Below are positions 1 to 6,391 of a stretch of DNA of 20,035 nt, in pieces. The notes under the pieces were generated by a model that was not told the DNA's origin, ran no database searches, and saw only the letters and a list, made by a program, of their open reading frames with translations. Position numbers and translations under genes: made by a program. The stretch comes from Sulfitobacter sp. (GTDB lineage Bacteria > Pseudomonadota > Alphaproteobacteria > Rhodobacterales > Rhodobacteraceae), in NCBI GenBank assembly GCA_024636395.1, contig JAGXHD010000097.1, positions 1-20,035 of the forward strand, in the 5' to 3' direction. Every line of letters starts with the position of its first letter. Within the stretch, counting starts at the first letter, position 1.

Positions 1-17
1 ATGTGTATAAGAGACAG
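1..17 (+). other. Tn5/Nextera mosaic-end adapter remnant (artefact)
   Basis: The first 17 bases read ATGTGTATAAGAGACAG, which is the 3' 17 bases of the 19-bp Tn5 mosaic end used in Nextera libraries. Coding sequence homologous to the crtI C-terminus starts directly after it. This is residual adapter at a contig edge, not biology. The ATG at position 1 must not be called as a start codon. Confidence 0.95.
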
Positions 18-159
18 GTATCTGGTCGGTGCCGGTACCCATCCCGGTGCAGGTCTGCCCGGTGTGGTGTCGAGCGCGGAGGTACTGGCTAAGCTGGTCC
101 CCGTTATGCCCGCGCATGCGAGTGTGCCGCTGGCAGAACCAAAGCTGGCCGCAGAATGA
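18..159 (+). CDS. crtI: Phytoene desaturase CrtI, C-terminal fragment
   Basis: This holds the last 46 codons and TGA stop of a CrtI/CrtD-type FAD-dependent desaturase; the rest is lost at the contig edge. It opens with YLVGAGTHPGAGLPGVVSSA, the conserved C-terminal FAD-binding signature of bacterial phytoene desaturases. CrtI desaturates phytoene stepwise to neurosporene or lycopene at the membrane. The stop overlaps the crtB start as ATGA (156-159), so the two genes are translationally coupled, as in Rhodobacter crtIB. The reading frame is certain from position 19 onward. CrtI is preferred over CrtD because a complete CrtD lies downstream and crtB follows directly. Confidence 0.9.
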
Positions 160-1187
160 TCGCGCCCGCTGATCTGGAGCATTGCCGCGCGGTGATCCGC
201 ACCGGCTCGCTGTCGTTTCATGCAGCGTCAAGGCTGTTGCCCGCTTCCGTGCGTGATCCGGCGCTTGCGCTCTATGCCTTTTGCCGTCTGGCGGACGACG
301 AGGTGGATGAGGGCAACGCAAAAGGGGCCGCCGTGATTGAGCTGCAAGAGCGGCTTGATCTGGCCTACGCTGGCATACCCAGAAACGCACCAGAAGACCG
401 CGCGTTCGCGGCGATCATCGAGGAGTTCGACATGCCCCGCGCCTTGCCGGAGGCGTTACTGGAAGGTCTCGCATGGGATGCGGTGGAGCGGCGATACGAG
501 ACGTTGTCGGATGTGCGGGACTATTCGGCGCGCGTGGCGTCCGCCGTGGGAGCCATGATGTGCGTGCTGATGCGCGTACGCGATGCCGATGCGCTGGCGC
601 GGGCCTGTGATCTGGGCGTGGCGATGCAGCTTACGAACATTGCGCGCGATGTTGGCGAAGATTCGCGCGCAGGCCGTATCTACCTGCCACTTGAGTGGTT
701 GGCCGATGAAGGCATAGCGCTCGATGATTTTTTCGATGCGCCGCAAGCCACGCCTGAAATACGCCGGATGGTGCGCCGCTTGCTGGCGGAGGCGCGCAGG
801 CTTTATGTCCGATCTGAAGCAGGTATTGGTGTGTTGCCGATGAAGGCGCGAGCGGGCATTTTCGCCGCGCGTTACATCTATGACGGGATTGGTGGGGCTG
901 TGCGCAGAAACGGCCACGATTCCATTACCCTACGTGCGCGCACTTCTAAGACGCAGAAAATAAAACTGATCGGCAAGGCAGGCGTGCGTGCTGTGGCCAC
1001 TCTGGCGCTGCCCCGTTCCCCCGTTATTTTTGCCAAACCATTGGTTGAGGTTGCTTTTCTGGTGGATGCCGCTGCTGACAAACGCACCATCAACCGCAAC
1101 CGCATCGACGGTTTGATGGGTGTCATGGCCGAACTGCGCGCACGCGAAATGGCCAACAAACGCACTCAAGGCTTGGCGGCGGAGTAA
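156..1187 (+). CDS. crtB: Phytoene synthase CrtB
   Basis: A 343-residue protein of the squalene/phytoene synthase family. It condenses two geranylgeranyl diphosphates to phytoene, the first committed carotenoid step. Both Mg-diphosphate-binding Asp-rich motifs are visible: YAFCRLADDEVDE at about residues 40-52 and QLTNIARDVGED at about 158-169. Its length is normal for the family. The ATG overlaps the crtI stop by 4 bp, which fixes the start. The C-terminal third is basic and ends RTQGLAAE. A 20-bp gap separates it from the tspO homologue, so the three genes are probably one transcript whose promoter lies upstream of the window. Confidence 0.96.
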   Translation: MIAPADLEHCRAVIRTGSLSFHAASRLLPASVRDPALALYAFCRLADDEVDEGNAKGAAVIELQERLDLAYAGIPRNAPEDRAFAAIIEEFDMPRALPEALLEGLAWDAVERRYETLSDVRDYSARVASAVGAMMCVLMRVRDADALARACDLGVAMQLTNIARDVGEDSRAGRIYLPLEWLADEGIALDDFFDAPQATPEIRRMVRRLLAEARRLYVRSEAGIGVLPMKARAGIFAARYIYDGIGGAVRRNGHDSITLRARTSKTQKIKLIGKAGVRAVATLALPRSPVIFAKPLVEVAFLVDAAADKRTINRNRIDGLMGVMAELRAREMANKRTQGLAAE

Positions 1188-1207
1188 ACAGCGGCCATAT
1201 AACGTCA

Positions 1208-1686
1208 ATGGATATTTATCTTTTCGCGATTTTCTTGCTGGCTTGTTTCGGTGCAGGCGCCACTGGTGCGGTGTTCACACCGGGTGCCTGGTACGAAAAA
1301 CTAAACAAACCTTGGTTCACGCCGCCCAACTGGGCATTCCCCTTGGCATGGACCAGCATTTACCTGTTGATCTCGTTGCGGGTGCGCGCATCGCTGTGAT
1401 TGATGGCAATGCCTATGCGATGGCGTTCTGGGGCATGCAGGCTGCGTTTTCCACCCTGTGGTCGCCGATGTTCTTCGGGCTGCGCCGCCTGCGCGATTCG
1501 CTCTTTGCGATGTTACCGCTGTGGATTGCTGTCTTTGGCGCCACTATCGCGAATTTCCAGCTCGATTTCTGGGCTGGTCTGGCGTTTGTGCCCTATCTTC
1601 TCTGGGTAAGTGTGGCTGCAGCGCTGAATGTCGGCATGTGGCGGCTCAATCCGGGCGTCGAGCCTTTGCGCTCGGCTGACTTTTAA
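1208..1686 (+). pseudogene. tspO: TspO/MBR-family outer-membrane sensor protein, frameshifted
   Basis: Two frames together give a full TspO (CrtK) of about 159 residues. The N-terminal half starts at ATG 1208 (MDIYLFAIFLLACFGAGATG, then a KPWFTPPNWAFPLAWTSIYLL stretch) and stops at 1397-1399. The C-terminal half continues one frame over from about 1377 (AFWGMQ, STLWSPMFFGLRRLR, FVPYLLWVSVAAALN, WRLNP) to TAA 1686. One missing base near TCGTTGCGGG (1375-1384) explains the break; restoring it gives a smooth ISFAGARIAV junction. In Rhodobacter, TspO is a tryptophan-rich tetrapyrrole-binding protein that dampens pigment gene expression in response to oxygen. Because this is a contig edge with adapter, a sequencing or assembly error is as likely as real inactivation. 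No clear Shine-Dalgarno is seen in the 20-bp gap after crtB. Confidence 0.88.
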
Positions 1687-1689
1687 GTC

Positions 1690-2613
1690 TCAGGCTTGCC
1701 AACTGCGTCTGCGCGGCACGCGGACAGCCAGCATCGGTTTGAGCAAGGGCTGCTTATAGCGGTCCAGATCCAATGCTTCATGAACGCCTTGCAGCGTTTC
1801 ACCGTTCACTGTCGTCTCTACCACCGAGCGGGAATAGAACGGTGCGTCCAGCATCGCCTTGATTTGACGCGGTATTGTCCCTGCATCGGCGCGCGTTTCC
1901 CGGCGCAGCGCCCATAGAGTGCGTTTGAACGCGGTGCGGGGCGGTGACGCGATCAGGCTTGCGTCGCCTGCGCGATCAAATGCGATCGCGGCTTCCAGTG
2001 CGGTGCCGTCGCGGCGGGTAGCGTCGTAAAAGCAGGTCGCTCCGTCTCGTGTCGGGTAGCGGCCCCACGTCCAGTAGCTGAAATCTTGTTCCAGCGGGCG
2101 GGTGCCGAAATTGGCGTCGAAATAGCCGTGGCCGCTCCATTGCCAGCCCTTGGCTTCCAGATCGACGTTGATCCGAGAGGAGGGAGCGAAAGGCCGCCAG
2201 ACATGGGCGCCGTCGCGGGTCAGGGGAAGCTCCACGTTTGTGATGGCTTCGGGTGTGACCGTTATCTGACCTCGCACGCGGCTAATCAGAGGGAGTGAGG
2301 ATACTTCGTCAATGTCGATCACGAGTTCAGCGCCGTTCCAATACATCGACGAGGGACCGACCCGCAGCATGTCAGGAGTAGCCTCCAGCGCCGTCTCGCC
2401 GCGGTCGGTCATCGCAAACCGTCCGCCGACGCCATAGGTGGCCACATTGATGCAGCAATTATCCGCAGGATTGCCCCGGCCTGACCAATGATACCAAGGC
2501 GAGAACACCGAACCGATAAATCCGATTACCGATACGGCGCGCGTACCGCAATCGCTTACGCCGTCGATGTACCACCAGGCATAGCCGCCAGCGGGGACGT
2601 CGAGGTTAAACAT
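1690..2613 (-). CDS. crtC: Hydroxyneurosporene synthase (carotenoid 1,2-hydratase) CrtC
   Basis: CrtC adds water across the terminal C1,2 double bond of neurosporene or lycopene-type carotenoids, the first step of the spheroidene/spirilloxanthin branch. The family-typical N-terminal block PAGGYAWWYIDGVSD then FIGSVFSPWYHWSGRG is present, followed by a beta-rich, Trp/Tyr-rich body (GYFDANFGTRPLEQDFSYWTWGR). I chose ATG 2613 (307 aa) because AGAGAAG lies just upstream and the family N-terminus begins there. The frame stays open to 2904, but that extension reads out of frame inside crtD and has no family resemblance. The start overlaps the crtD 3' end by 58 bp, suggesting coupled translation. 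The stop is only 3 bp from the convergent tspO stop, with no terminator between. Confidence 0.93.
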   Translation of the reverse strand: MFNLDVPAGGYAWWYIDGVSDCGTRAVSVIGFIGSVFSPWYHWSGRGNPADNCCINVATYGVGGRFAMTDRGETALEATPDMLRVGPSSMYWNGAELVIDIDEVSSLPLISRVRGQITVTPEAITNVELPLTRDGAHVWRPFAPSSRINVDLEAKGWQWSGHGYFDANFGTRPLEQDFSYWTWGRYPTRDGATCFYDATRRDGTALEAAIAFDRAGDASLIASPPRTAFKRTLWALRRETRADAGTIPRQIKAMLDAPFYSRSVVETTVNGETLQGVHEALDLDRYKQPLLKPMLAVRVPRRRSWQA

Positions 2614-4151
2614 AGGTCTTCTCTCATCGCTTCTGCCGCATGCCGTGCGGAGAGTGTGGCCATCGGCACCCCCGCGCCCGGATGGGTCCCGCCCCCTACC
2701 AGATAGAGGCCCGGCATCTTTGTCCGTGCCGTCGGACGCGCGAAAGCTGCAATCATCCCCGCTGGGGATCGCCCGTAGAGAGATCCGCTCGACGCCGGAA
2801 ACAGAGCGTCGAAGTTGTGCGGCCCGGTCAGGGAGGTGAGGTCTGGCGCGGGGCTGAAGTGCAAGCCGAAGGCCGCCAGTCTTTTGAAAATCAATATCTG
2901 ACATTGGTCGCTCTCCTGTGAGGACTGTGGACGATCGTTCGCATCAAGCGAATCGGTGGCAGCATGCGTACCGGATAGGGGCGGGGCGTTAAGAATGATT
3001 TCGAATCGCTCGGGGCCGATGGGGCGTGCGCCACCGAAACGGTCCTGGGCGCAGATGTAGAGGGTGGGATCGGTTTGCAGCTTGCCAAGGGACAATGGGG
3101 TGTATTCTTTTGCAGGATCATCCGCAAAGAACACATTGTGGGCCGCGAGTGGGATGTCTGGCCCGACCCTGGCGGCAAAAGCCTGCACCTGTGCCGATAG
3201 GCTGCGCGGCTCGACCGCTGTTTGAGCTACCGCATCTTCGAGCGCCTCGCCGAGCATGCCTTGGCTTAGCGCGCGAGGATCACCGTTGAACAGGACCGCA
3301 TCAACCGCGACGCGTCCTGCCTCGGTGTGGACGGCGCAGGGGCGGCCCTGTGATATCTCGATTCGGATGACATGGGCCCTATAGTGAAACTCCGCGCCTT
3401 GTCGATGGGCCAGCGCTTCGATCGCTGCGGCGAGGCGGTGCATGCCGCCCTCAACATGCCAAACACCGCGGCGCTCTGCTTCCCAGATTAGACCGAGGAT
3501 CGCGGGCGCTTCATCAGGGATGCCGCCGACATAAGTCGCGTAGCGGGCAAAAAGCTGGGCGAGTTTTGGCTCACTGAACTGGGCACGCAGCATTTTTGCC
3601 AGCGTCTGGTGCGGGGCCATTGCGCGGATCAGCGCGGGCTTTTGCAGAACCGTGCGCGTGAGCGATGCAAGGCTGGGTGCGCTGGTTTGCATCATGGGCG
3701 CGTCGAAATTCTCGAACAGGGCTTTGGCGCGCTCGCAAAAGCGGGTGAACTCCGCTGCAGCGCGAGGGCCAAAGGCTGCGCCCACGTTCCCAGTGCTGGC
3801 GGCGGTGTCCACCATCAGGTCCAGCGTGGTGCCATCTTTCCAGAAATGACGCGCCAGCAGGGGCTCGCGCCGCAGGCTGACATGATCCTCTAGCCGCGCA
3901 TCTACATCGGCAAAAAGCTGATCGAATACGGGCTTCATGGTCAGCACGGTCGGCCCTGCATCCACCGGCCCCGCAATGGAGGGAAGGGTGCGCATTTTGC
4001 CACCGGGGCCCGCGTGGCGCTCGAACACGCTTACCCGCGCGCCCGTATGGGCTAGGCGCAGCGCGGCACTTAGCCCGCCGATGCCTGCACCGATGACGGC
4101 AATATGGGGGCGGTGATCGGGTATGACATTCTCCAAGGCAGTGATTGACAA
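2556..4151 (-). CDS. crtD: Methoxyneurosporene (hydroxycarotenoid) 3,4-desaturase CrtD
   Basis: An FAD-dependent CrtI-family desaturase that introduces the 3,4 double bond in the spheroidene pathway. The dinucleotide-binding motif IAVIGAGIGGLSAALRLA lies at about residues 17-34 and the C-terminal signature GLYLVGGGTHPGAGVPM is present. As drawn it is 531 aa, somewhat long. The N-terminus is uncertain: no in-frame ATG precedes the nucleotide-binding motif, and TTG at 4151 or TTG at 4136 are the candidates, neither with a clear Shine-Dalgarno. An out-of-frame ATG at about 4125 would enter the frame only if the five-C run (five G on the plus strand near 4106-4110) had one more base, so a small sequence error is conceivable. 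It is transcribed divergently from crtE across an 83-bp gap with two PpsR-type palindromes, and crtC follows with overlap. Confidence 0.93.
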   Translation of the reverse strand: MSITALENVIPDHRPHIAVIGAGIGGLSAALRLAHTGARVSVFERHAGPGGKMRTLPSIAGPVDAGPTVLTMKPVFDQLFADVDARLEDHVSLRREPLLARHFWKDGTTLDLMVDTAASTGNVGAAFGPRAAAEFTRFCERAKALFENFDAPMMQTSAPSLASLTRTVLQKPALIRAMAPHQTLAKMLRAQFSEPKLAQLFARYATYVGGIPDEAPAILGLIWEAERRGVWHVEGGMHRLAAAIEALAHRQGAEFHYRAHVIRIEISQGRPCAVHTEAGRVAVDAVLFNGDPRALSQGMLGEALEDAVAQTAVEPRSLSAQVQAFAARVGPDIPLAAHNVFFADDPAKEYTPLSLGKLQTDPTLYICAQDRFGGARPIGPERFEIILNAPPLSGTHAATDSLDANDRPQSSQESDQCQILIFKRLAAFGLHFSPAPDLTSLTGPHNFDALFPASSGSLYGRSPAGMIAAFARPTARTKMPGLYLVGGGTHPGAGVPMATLSARHAAEAMREDLCLTSTSPLAAMPGGTSTA

Positions 4152-4163
4152 GTTGCCGCAATA

Positions 4164-4181
4164 TGTCCAGTTTAGTTTACA
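4164..4181. promoter_or_regulatory. PpsR/CrtJ-type operator 1, crtD-crtE gap
   Basis: TGTCCAGTTTAGTTTACA fits TGT-N12-ACA, the binding palindrome of the aerobic photosynthesis repressor PpsR (CrtJ in R. capsulatus). It is the crtD-proximal member of a tandem pair. Its right half contains TTTACA (4176-4181), usable as a -35 element for crtE, and it covers a -10-like TAAACT (minus strand, 4174-4169) for crtD. Occupancy could therefore silence both directions. The site call comes from the sequence; the repressor is inferred. Confidence 0.85.
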
Positions 4182-4203
4182 GTTGCTGTGTCAGCAATAG
4201 TTT
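4169..4203. promoter_or_regulatory. Divergent sigma-70-like promoters for crtE and crtD
   Basis: Plus strand: TTTACA (4176-4181), a 16-bp spacer, then TAGTTT (4198-4203), about 31 bp before the crtE ATG. Minus strand: TTGCTG (4197-4192), a 17-bp spacer, then TAAACT (4174-4169), leaving only about 10-25 nt to the candidate TTG starts of crtD. Both elements lie within the PpsR-type boxes. They are weak matches judged by eye, and the bchC promoter shows the same 16-bp layout. Confidence 0.5.
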
Positions 4204-4206
4204 ACA
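4189..4206. promoter_or_regulatory. PpsR/CrtJ-type operator 2, crtD-crtE gap
   Basis: TGTCAGCAATAGTTTACA is the second TGT-N12-ACA palindrome, starting 7 bp after the first ends. Closely spaced pairs of this kind are the known cooperative CrtJ/PpsR arrangement. It overlaps a possible crtE -10 (TAGTTT, 4198-4203) and a possible crtD -35 (TTGCTG on the minus strand, 4197-4192). Confidence 0.85.
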
Positions 4207-4234
4207 TTTAAATCTCGCGTCTGAGGAAAGCACC

Positions 4235-5122
4235 ATGTCATTTACCAAAAGAATTGACAGCGCAATCATGCAAGCCATCCGCGAGGGGCAGACAACGCCC
4301 AGTCCCGCCAAACTGGCGGAGGCGTTGCATTATGCGGTGACGCCTGGTGGCGCGCGGATCCGTCCCACTATTTTAATGAGCGTTGCAGCCGCTTGCGGGG
4401 ACCAACACCCCAAGCTGGCTGATGCCGCCGCAACAGCGCTGGAGCTTATGCACTGTGCCTCGCTGGTGCACGATGATCTGCCCTGTTTCGACGATGCGGA
4501 CACCCGCCGCGGCAAGCCGTCGGTGCATAGGGCCTATGGCGAATCGCTGGCGGTGCTGGTGGGCGACAGCCTGATCATCATGGCGTTCGAGGTGCTGGCC
4601 CGCGCTGCCGCCGAGGAGCCGATGCGCGCCATTGCATGCATGCGGGTACTGGCCAGACGCTCTGGCATGCCCAATGGTATTTGTGCGGGGCAGGGCTGGG
4701 AGAGCGAGAAGGCGGTCGATTTGTCAGCTTATCATGCGGCCAAGACGGGGGCGCTGTTTATGGCTGCCACGCAAATGGGAGCCATTGCCGGCGGTCAAGA
4801 AGGCGAGCCCTGGGAAGAGCTAGGCGCGCGTATCGGCGAAGCGTTTCAGGTGGCCGATGATTTGCGCGACGCGCTTTATGACGAAGATACACTGGGCAAG
4901 CCCGTTGGACAGGATGATCTGCATGGGCGGCCCAATGCGGTGACCGAACTGGGCATCAACGGTGCGATCCACCGGATGCGTGATATCCTCGGGGGGGCGA
5001 TATCCTCGATACCGAAATGCCCCGGTGAGGCGATGTTGGCAGCGATGGTTAACGCGCAGGCGGAGGCACTGACCCCGATAAAATGGCGCGCGGAACAAGC
5101 GGCGAAGATCGCAGGCGAATGA
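4235..5122 (+). CDS. crtE: Geranylgeranyl diphosphate synthase CrtE
   Basis: A 295-residue trans-prenyltransferase of the IspA/GGPPS family, making C20 geranylgeranyl diphosphate for both carotenoids and the bacteriochlorophyll tail. The first Asp-rich motif HDDLPCFDDADTRRGKPSVH spans about residues 79-98, and the second, VADDLRD, about 206-212. DDLRD in place of the usual DDILD is also what I recall for Rhodobacter CrtE. I chose ATG 4235 because GAGGAAAG lies 4 nt upstream and the frame upstream runs through the operators. It heads the crtEF-bchCXYZ-puf superoperon, and its stop overlaps the crtF start (ATGA, 5119-5122). Confidence 0.96.
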   Translation: MSFTKRIDSAIMQAIREGQTTPSPAKLAEALHYAVTPGGARIRPTILMSVAAACGDQHPKLADAAATALELMHCASLVHDDLPCFDDADTRRGKPSVHRAYGESLAVLVGDSLIIMAFEVLARAAAEEPMRAIACMRVLARRSGMPNGICAGQGWESEKAVDLSAYHAAKTGALFMAATQMGAIAGGQEGEPWEELGARIGEAFQVADDLRDALYDEDTLGKPVGQDDLHGRPNAVTELGINGAIHRMRDILGGAISSIPKCPGEAMLAAMVNAQAEALTPIKWRAEQAAKIAGE

Positions 5123-6255
5123 CTTACGCCGCCCATGGAGAAACTCTGGCCGCCTCCAAGGGCAGGCCGTCTACCTCAGGCTGGTTCAACCGGCTGATGG
5201 CGGCGCGGGGGTTTCAGAAGTGGGCCGCCAAGTCGTTCCTTACGCGGCGTATCGTACGCCGCGAGGGCGAGGCCATGTTTGATTTGCTGGCCGGATTTTG
5301 CCATTCACAGGTGCTGTCTGCTCTGGTGCAGCTTGAGATTCCGCACAAGCTGATGGACGGGCCTATGGAGGCGCAAGCCTTGGCAGAGCTGGCGCTGATG
5401 CCTGTTGAGCGGATGCAGATCCTGTTGCGCGCCGGTGTGGCCCTTGGTGTGCTTAAGTCCCGCCGCAAAGGGCGCTACGGCATCAGTCGCACTGGCGCCG
5501 CCCTTGTTGGTGTGCCGGGCCTGAGCCAGATGATTGCGCATCACGATGTCCTTTACCGTGATCTATCCGATCCAGTCGCGTTTTTTCGCGGCGAGGTCGA
5601 GACGGAACTCGCACGGTTTTGGCCCTACGTCTTTGGTGGCGATATGGAGCCGGAGGTCGCGGCGACCTATTCCGATCTGATGGCACAAAGCCAGCTGTTG
5701 GTTGCTGATGATACGCTGGCTGCTGTCGATCTGTCTGGTGTTAAACGCTTGATGGACATCGGCGGTGGCTCTGGCGCTTTTCTCGCGGCAGTGGGTGCTG
5801 TGTACAAAGGCACCGAGCTTACGCTGTTCGATCTGCCCGAAGTGGGTCCCTCTGCTGCCGAGCGATTCGCGACGGCGGGGCTGACATCGCGCACCAGAAT
5901 CGTCTGTGGCTCGTTTCGTGATGGCGCGCTGCCGCAGGATGCAGATGCGATCAGCCTTGTTCGGGTATTGTATGATCACAGCGATGAGACGGTCGTGGCG
6001 CTGCTAGCACACTGTTACGCGGCACTCCCGTCGGGCGGGCGGCTGATCATCTCCGAGCCGATGACTGGTGGGGCGCAGCCGACCCGCGCGGGGGATGCGT
6101 ATTTTGCACTTTATACACTGGCGATGCGCACTGGGCGTACCCGGTCTGCTACTGAGATTACGCAGCTTTGCCAGGTGGCGGGCTTTGACGCGGTCAAAGC
6201 GGCCTCATCGCGCCGCCCGTTTGTCACGTCCTGTATCGAGGCCCGTAAACCGTAA
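5119..6255 (+). CDS. crtF: Demethylspheroidene O-methyltransferase CrtF
   Basis: A 378-residue SAM-dependent O-methyltransferase that methylates the C1 hydroxyl introduced by CrtC, giving methoxy carotenoids such as spheroidene. A winged-helix dimerisation domain occupies about residues 50-140. The SAM-binding motif LMDIGGGSGAFLAAVG (about 211-226) with the following acidic LFDLP is typical of this plant-like methyltransferase class. The ATG start overlaps the crtE stop by 4 bp; the frame extends 12 codons upstream, but that would lie inside crtE. After the stop there is a 136-bp gap holding the bchC promoter and operators. Confidence 0.95.
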   Translation: MTYAAHGETLAASKGRPSTSGWFNRLMAARGFQKWAAKSFLTRRIVRREGEAMFDLLAGFCHSQVLSALVQLEIPHKLMDGPMEAQALAELALMPVERMQILLRAGVALGVLKSRRKGRYGISRTGAALVGVPGLSQMIAHHDVLYRDLSDPVAFFRGEVETELARFWPYVFGGDMEPEVAATYSDLMAQSQLLVADDTLAAVDLSGVKRLMDIGGGSGAFLAAVGAVYKGTELTLFDLPEVGPSAAERFATAGLTSRTRIVCGSFRDGALPQDADAISLVRVLYDHSDETVVALLAHCYAALPSGGRLIISEPMTGGAQPTRAGDAYFALYTLAMRTGRTRSATEITQLCQVAGFDAVKAASSRRPFVTSCIEARKP

Positions 6256-6275
6256 CGATCTTTAGTTGCCAAAAG

Positions 6276-6293
6276 TGTCTAATTTAGTTGACA
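6276..6293. promoter_or_regulatory. PpsR/CrtJ-type operator 1, bchC promoter
   Basis: TGTCTAATTTAGTTGACA is a TGT-N12-ACA palindrome with extended symmetry (TGTC...GACA). Its right half contains TTGACA (6288-6293), a perfect -35 hexamer. It begins 20 bp after the crtF stop. Confidence 0.9.
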
Positions 6294-6315
6294 CACTGAT
6301 CTGTCTAGTTAGTAT
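6288..6315 (+). promoter_or_regulatory. bchC sigma-70-like promoter
   Basis: TTGACA (6288-6293), a 16-bp spacer, then TAGTAT (6310-6315). Both hexamers are embedded in the two PpsR-type palindromes, so repressor binding would block polymerase. Transcription would begin near 6322 and drive bchCXYZ and, by readthrough, the puf genes. Confidence 0.7.
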
Positions 6316-6319
6316 TACA
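6302..6319. promoter_or_regulatory. PpsR/CrtJ-type operator 2, bchC promoter
   Basis: TGTCTAGTTAGTATTACA is the second palindrome, separated by exactly 8 bp from the first. This is the spacing described for cooperative CrtJ binding at R. capsulatus bchC. It covers the probable -10 (TAGTAT, 6310-6315). Confidence 0.9.
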
Positions 6320-6391
6320 GTAAGAGCAAAGCGTTGCATGAGTCCCGAAAGTGAGCGGACCGGGCAACTCAGACAACACTGGGAGACTGAA

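Noticed and set aside
1120..1686. 188-residue ORF as an independent gene
   Set aside because: Its first two thirds are out-of-frame crtB and tspO sequence; only the C-terminal part is TspO. It is one half of the frameshifted gene.
2614..2904. Longer CrtC with 97 extra N-terminal residues
   Set aside because: The extension lies wholly inside crtD in another frame, is Arg/Gly/Ser-rich and unlike any CrtC N-terminus. The Shine-Dalgarno and family homology both start at 2613.
6266..6391. Longer BchC starting at ATG 6266 or 6338
   Set aside because: 6266 lies upstream of both operators and the probable transcription start. 6338 has no good Shine-Dalgarno and adds 18 residues that I do not recall in relatives, although it cannot be fully excluded.
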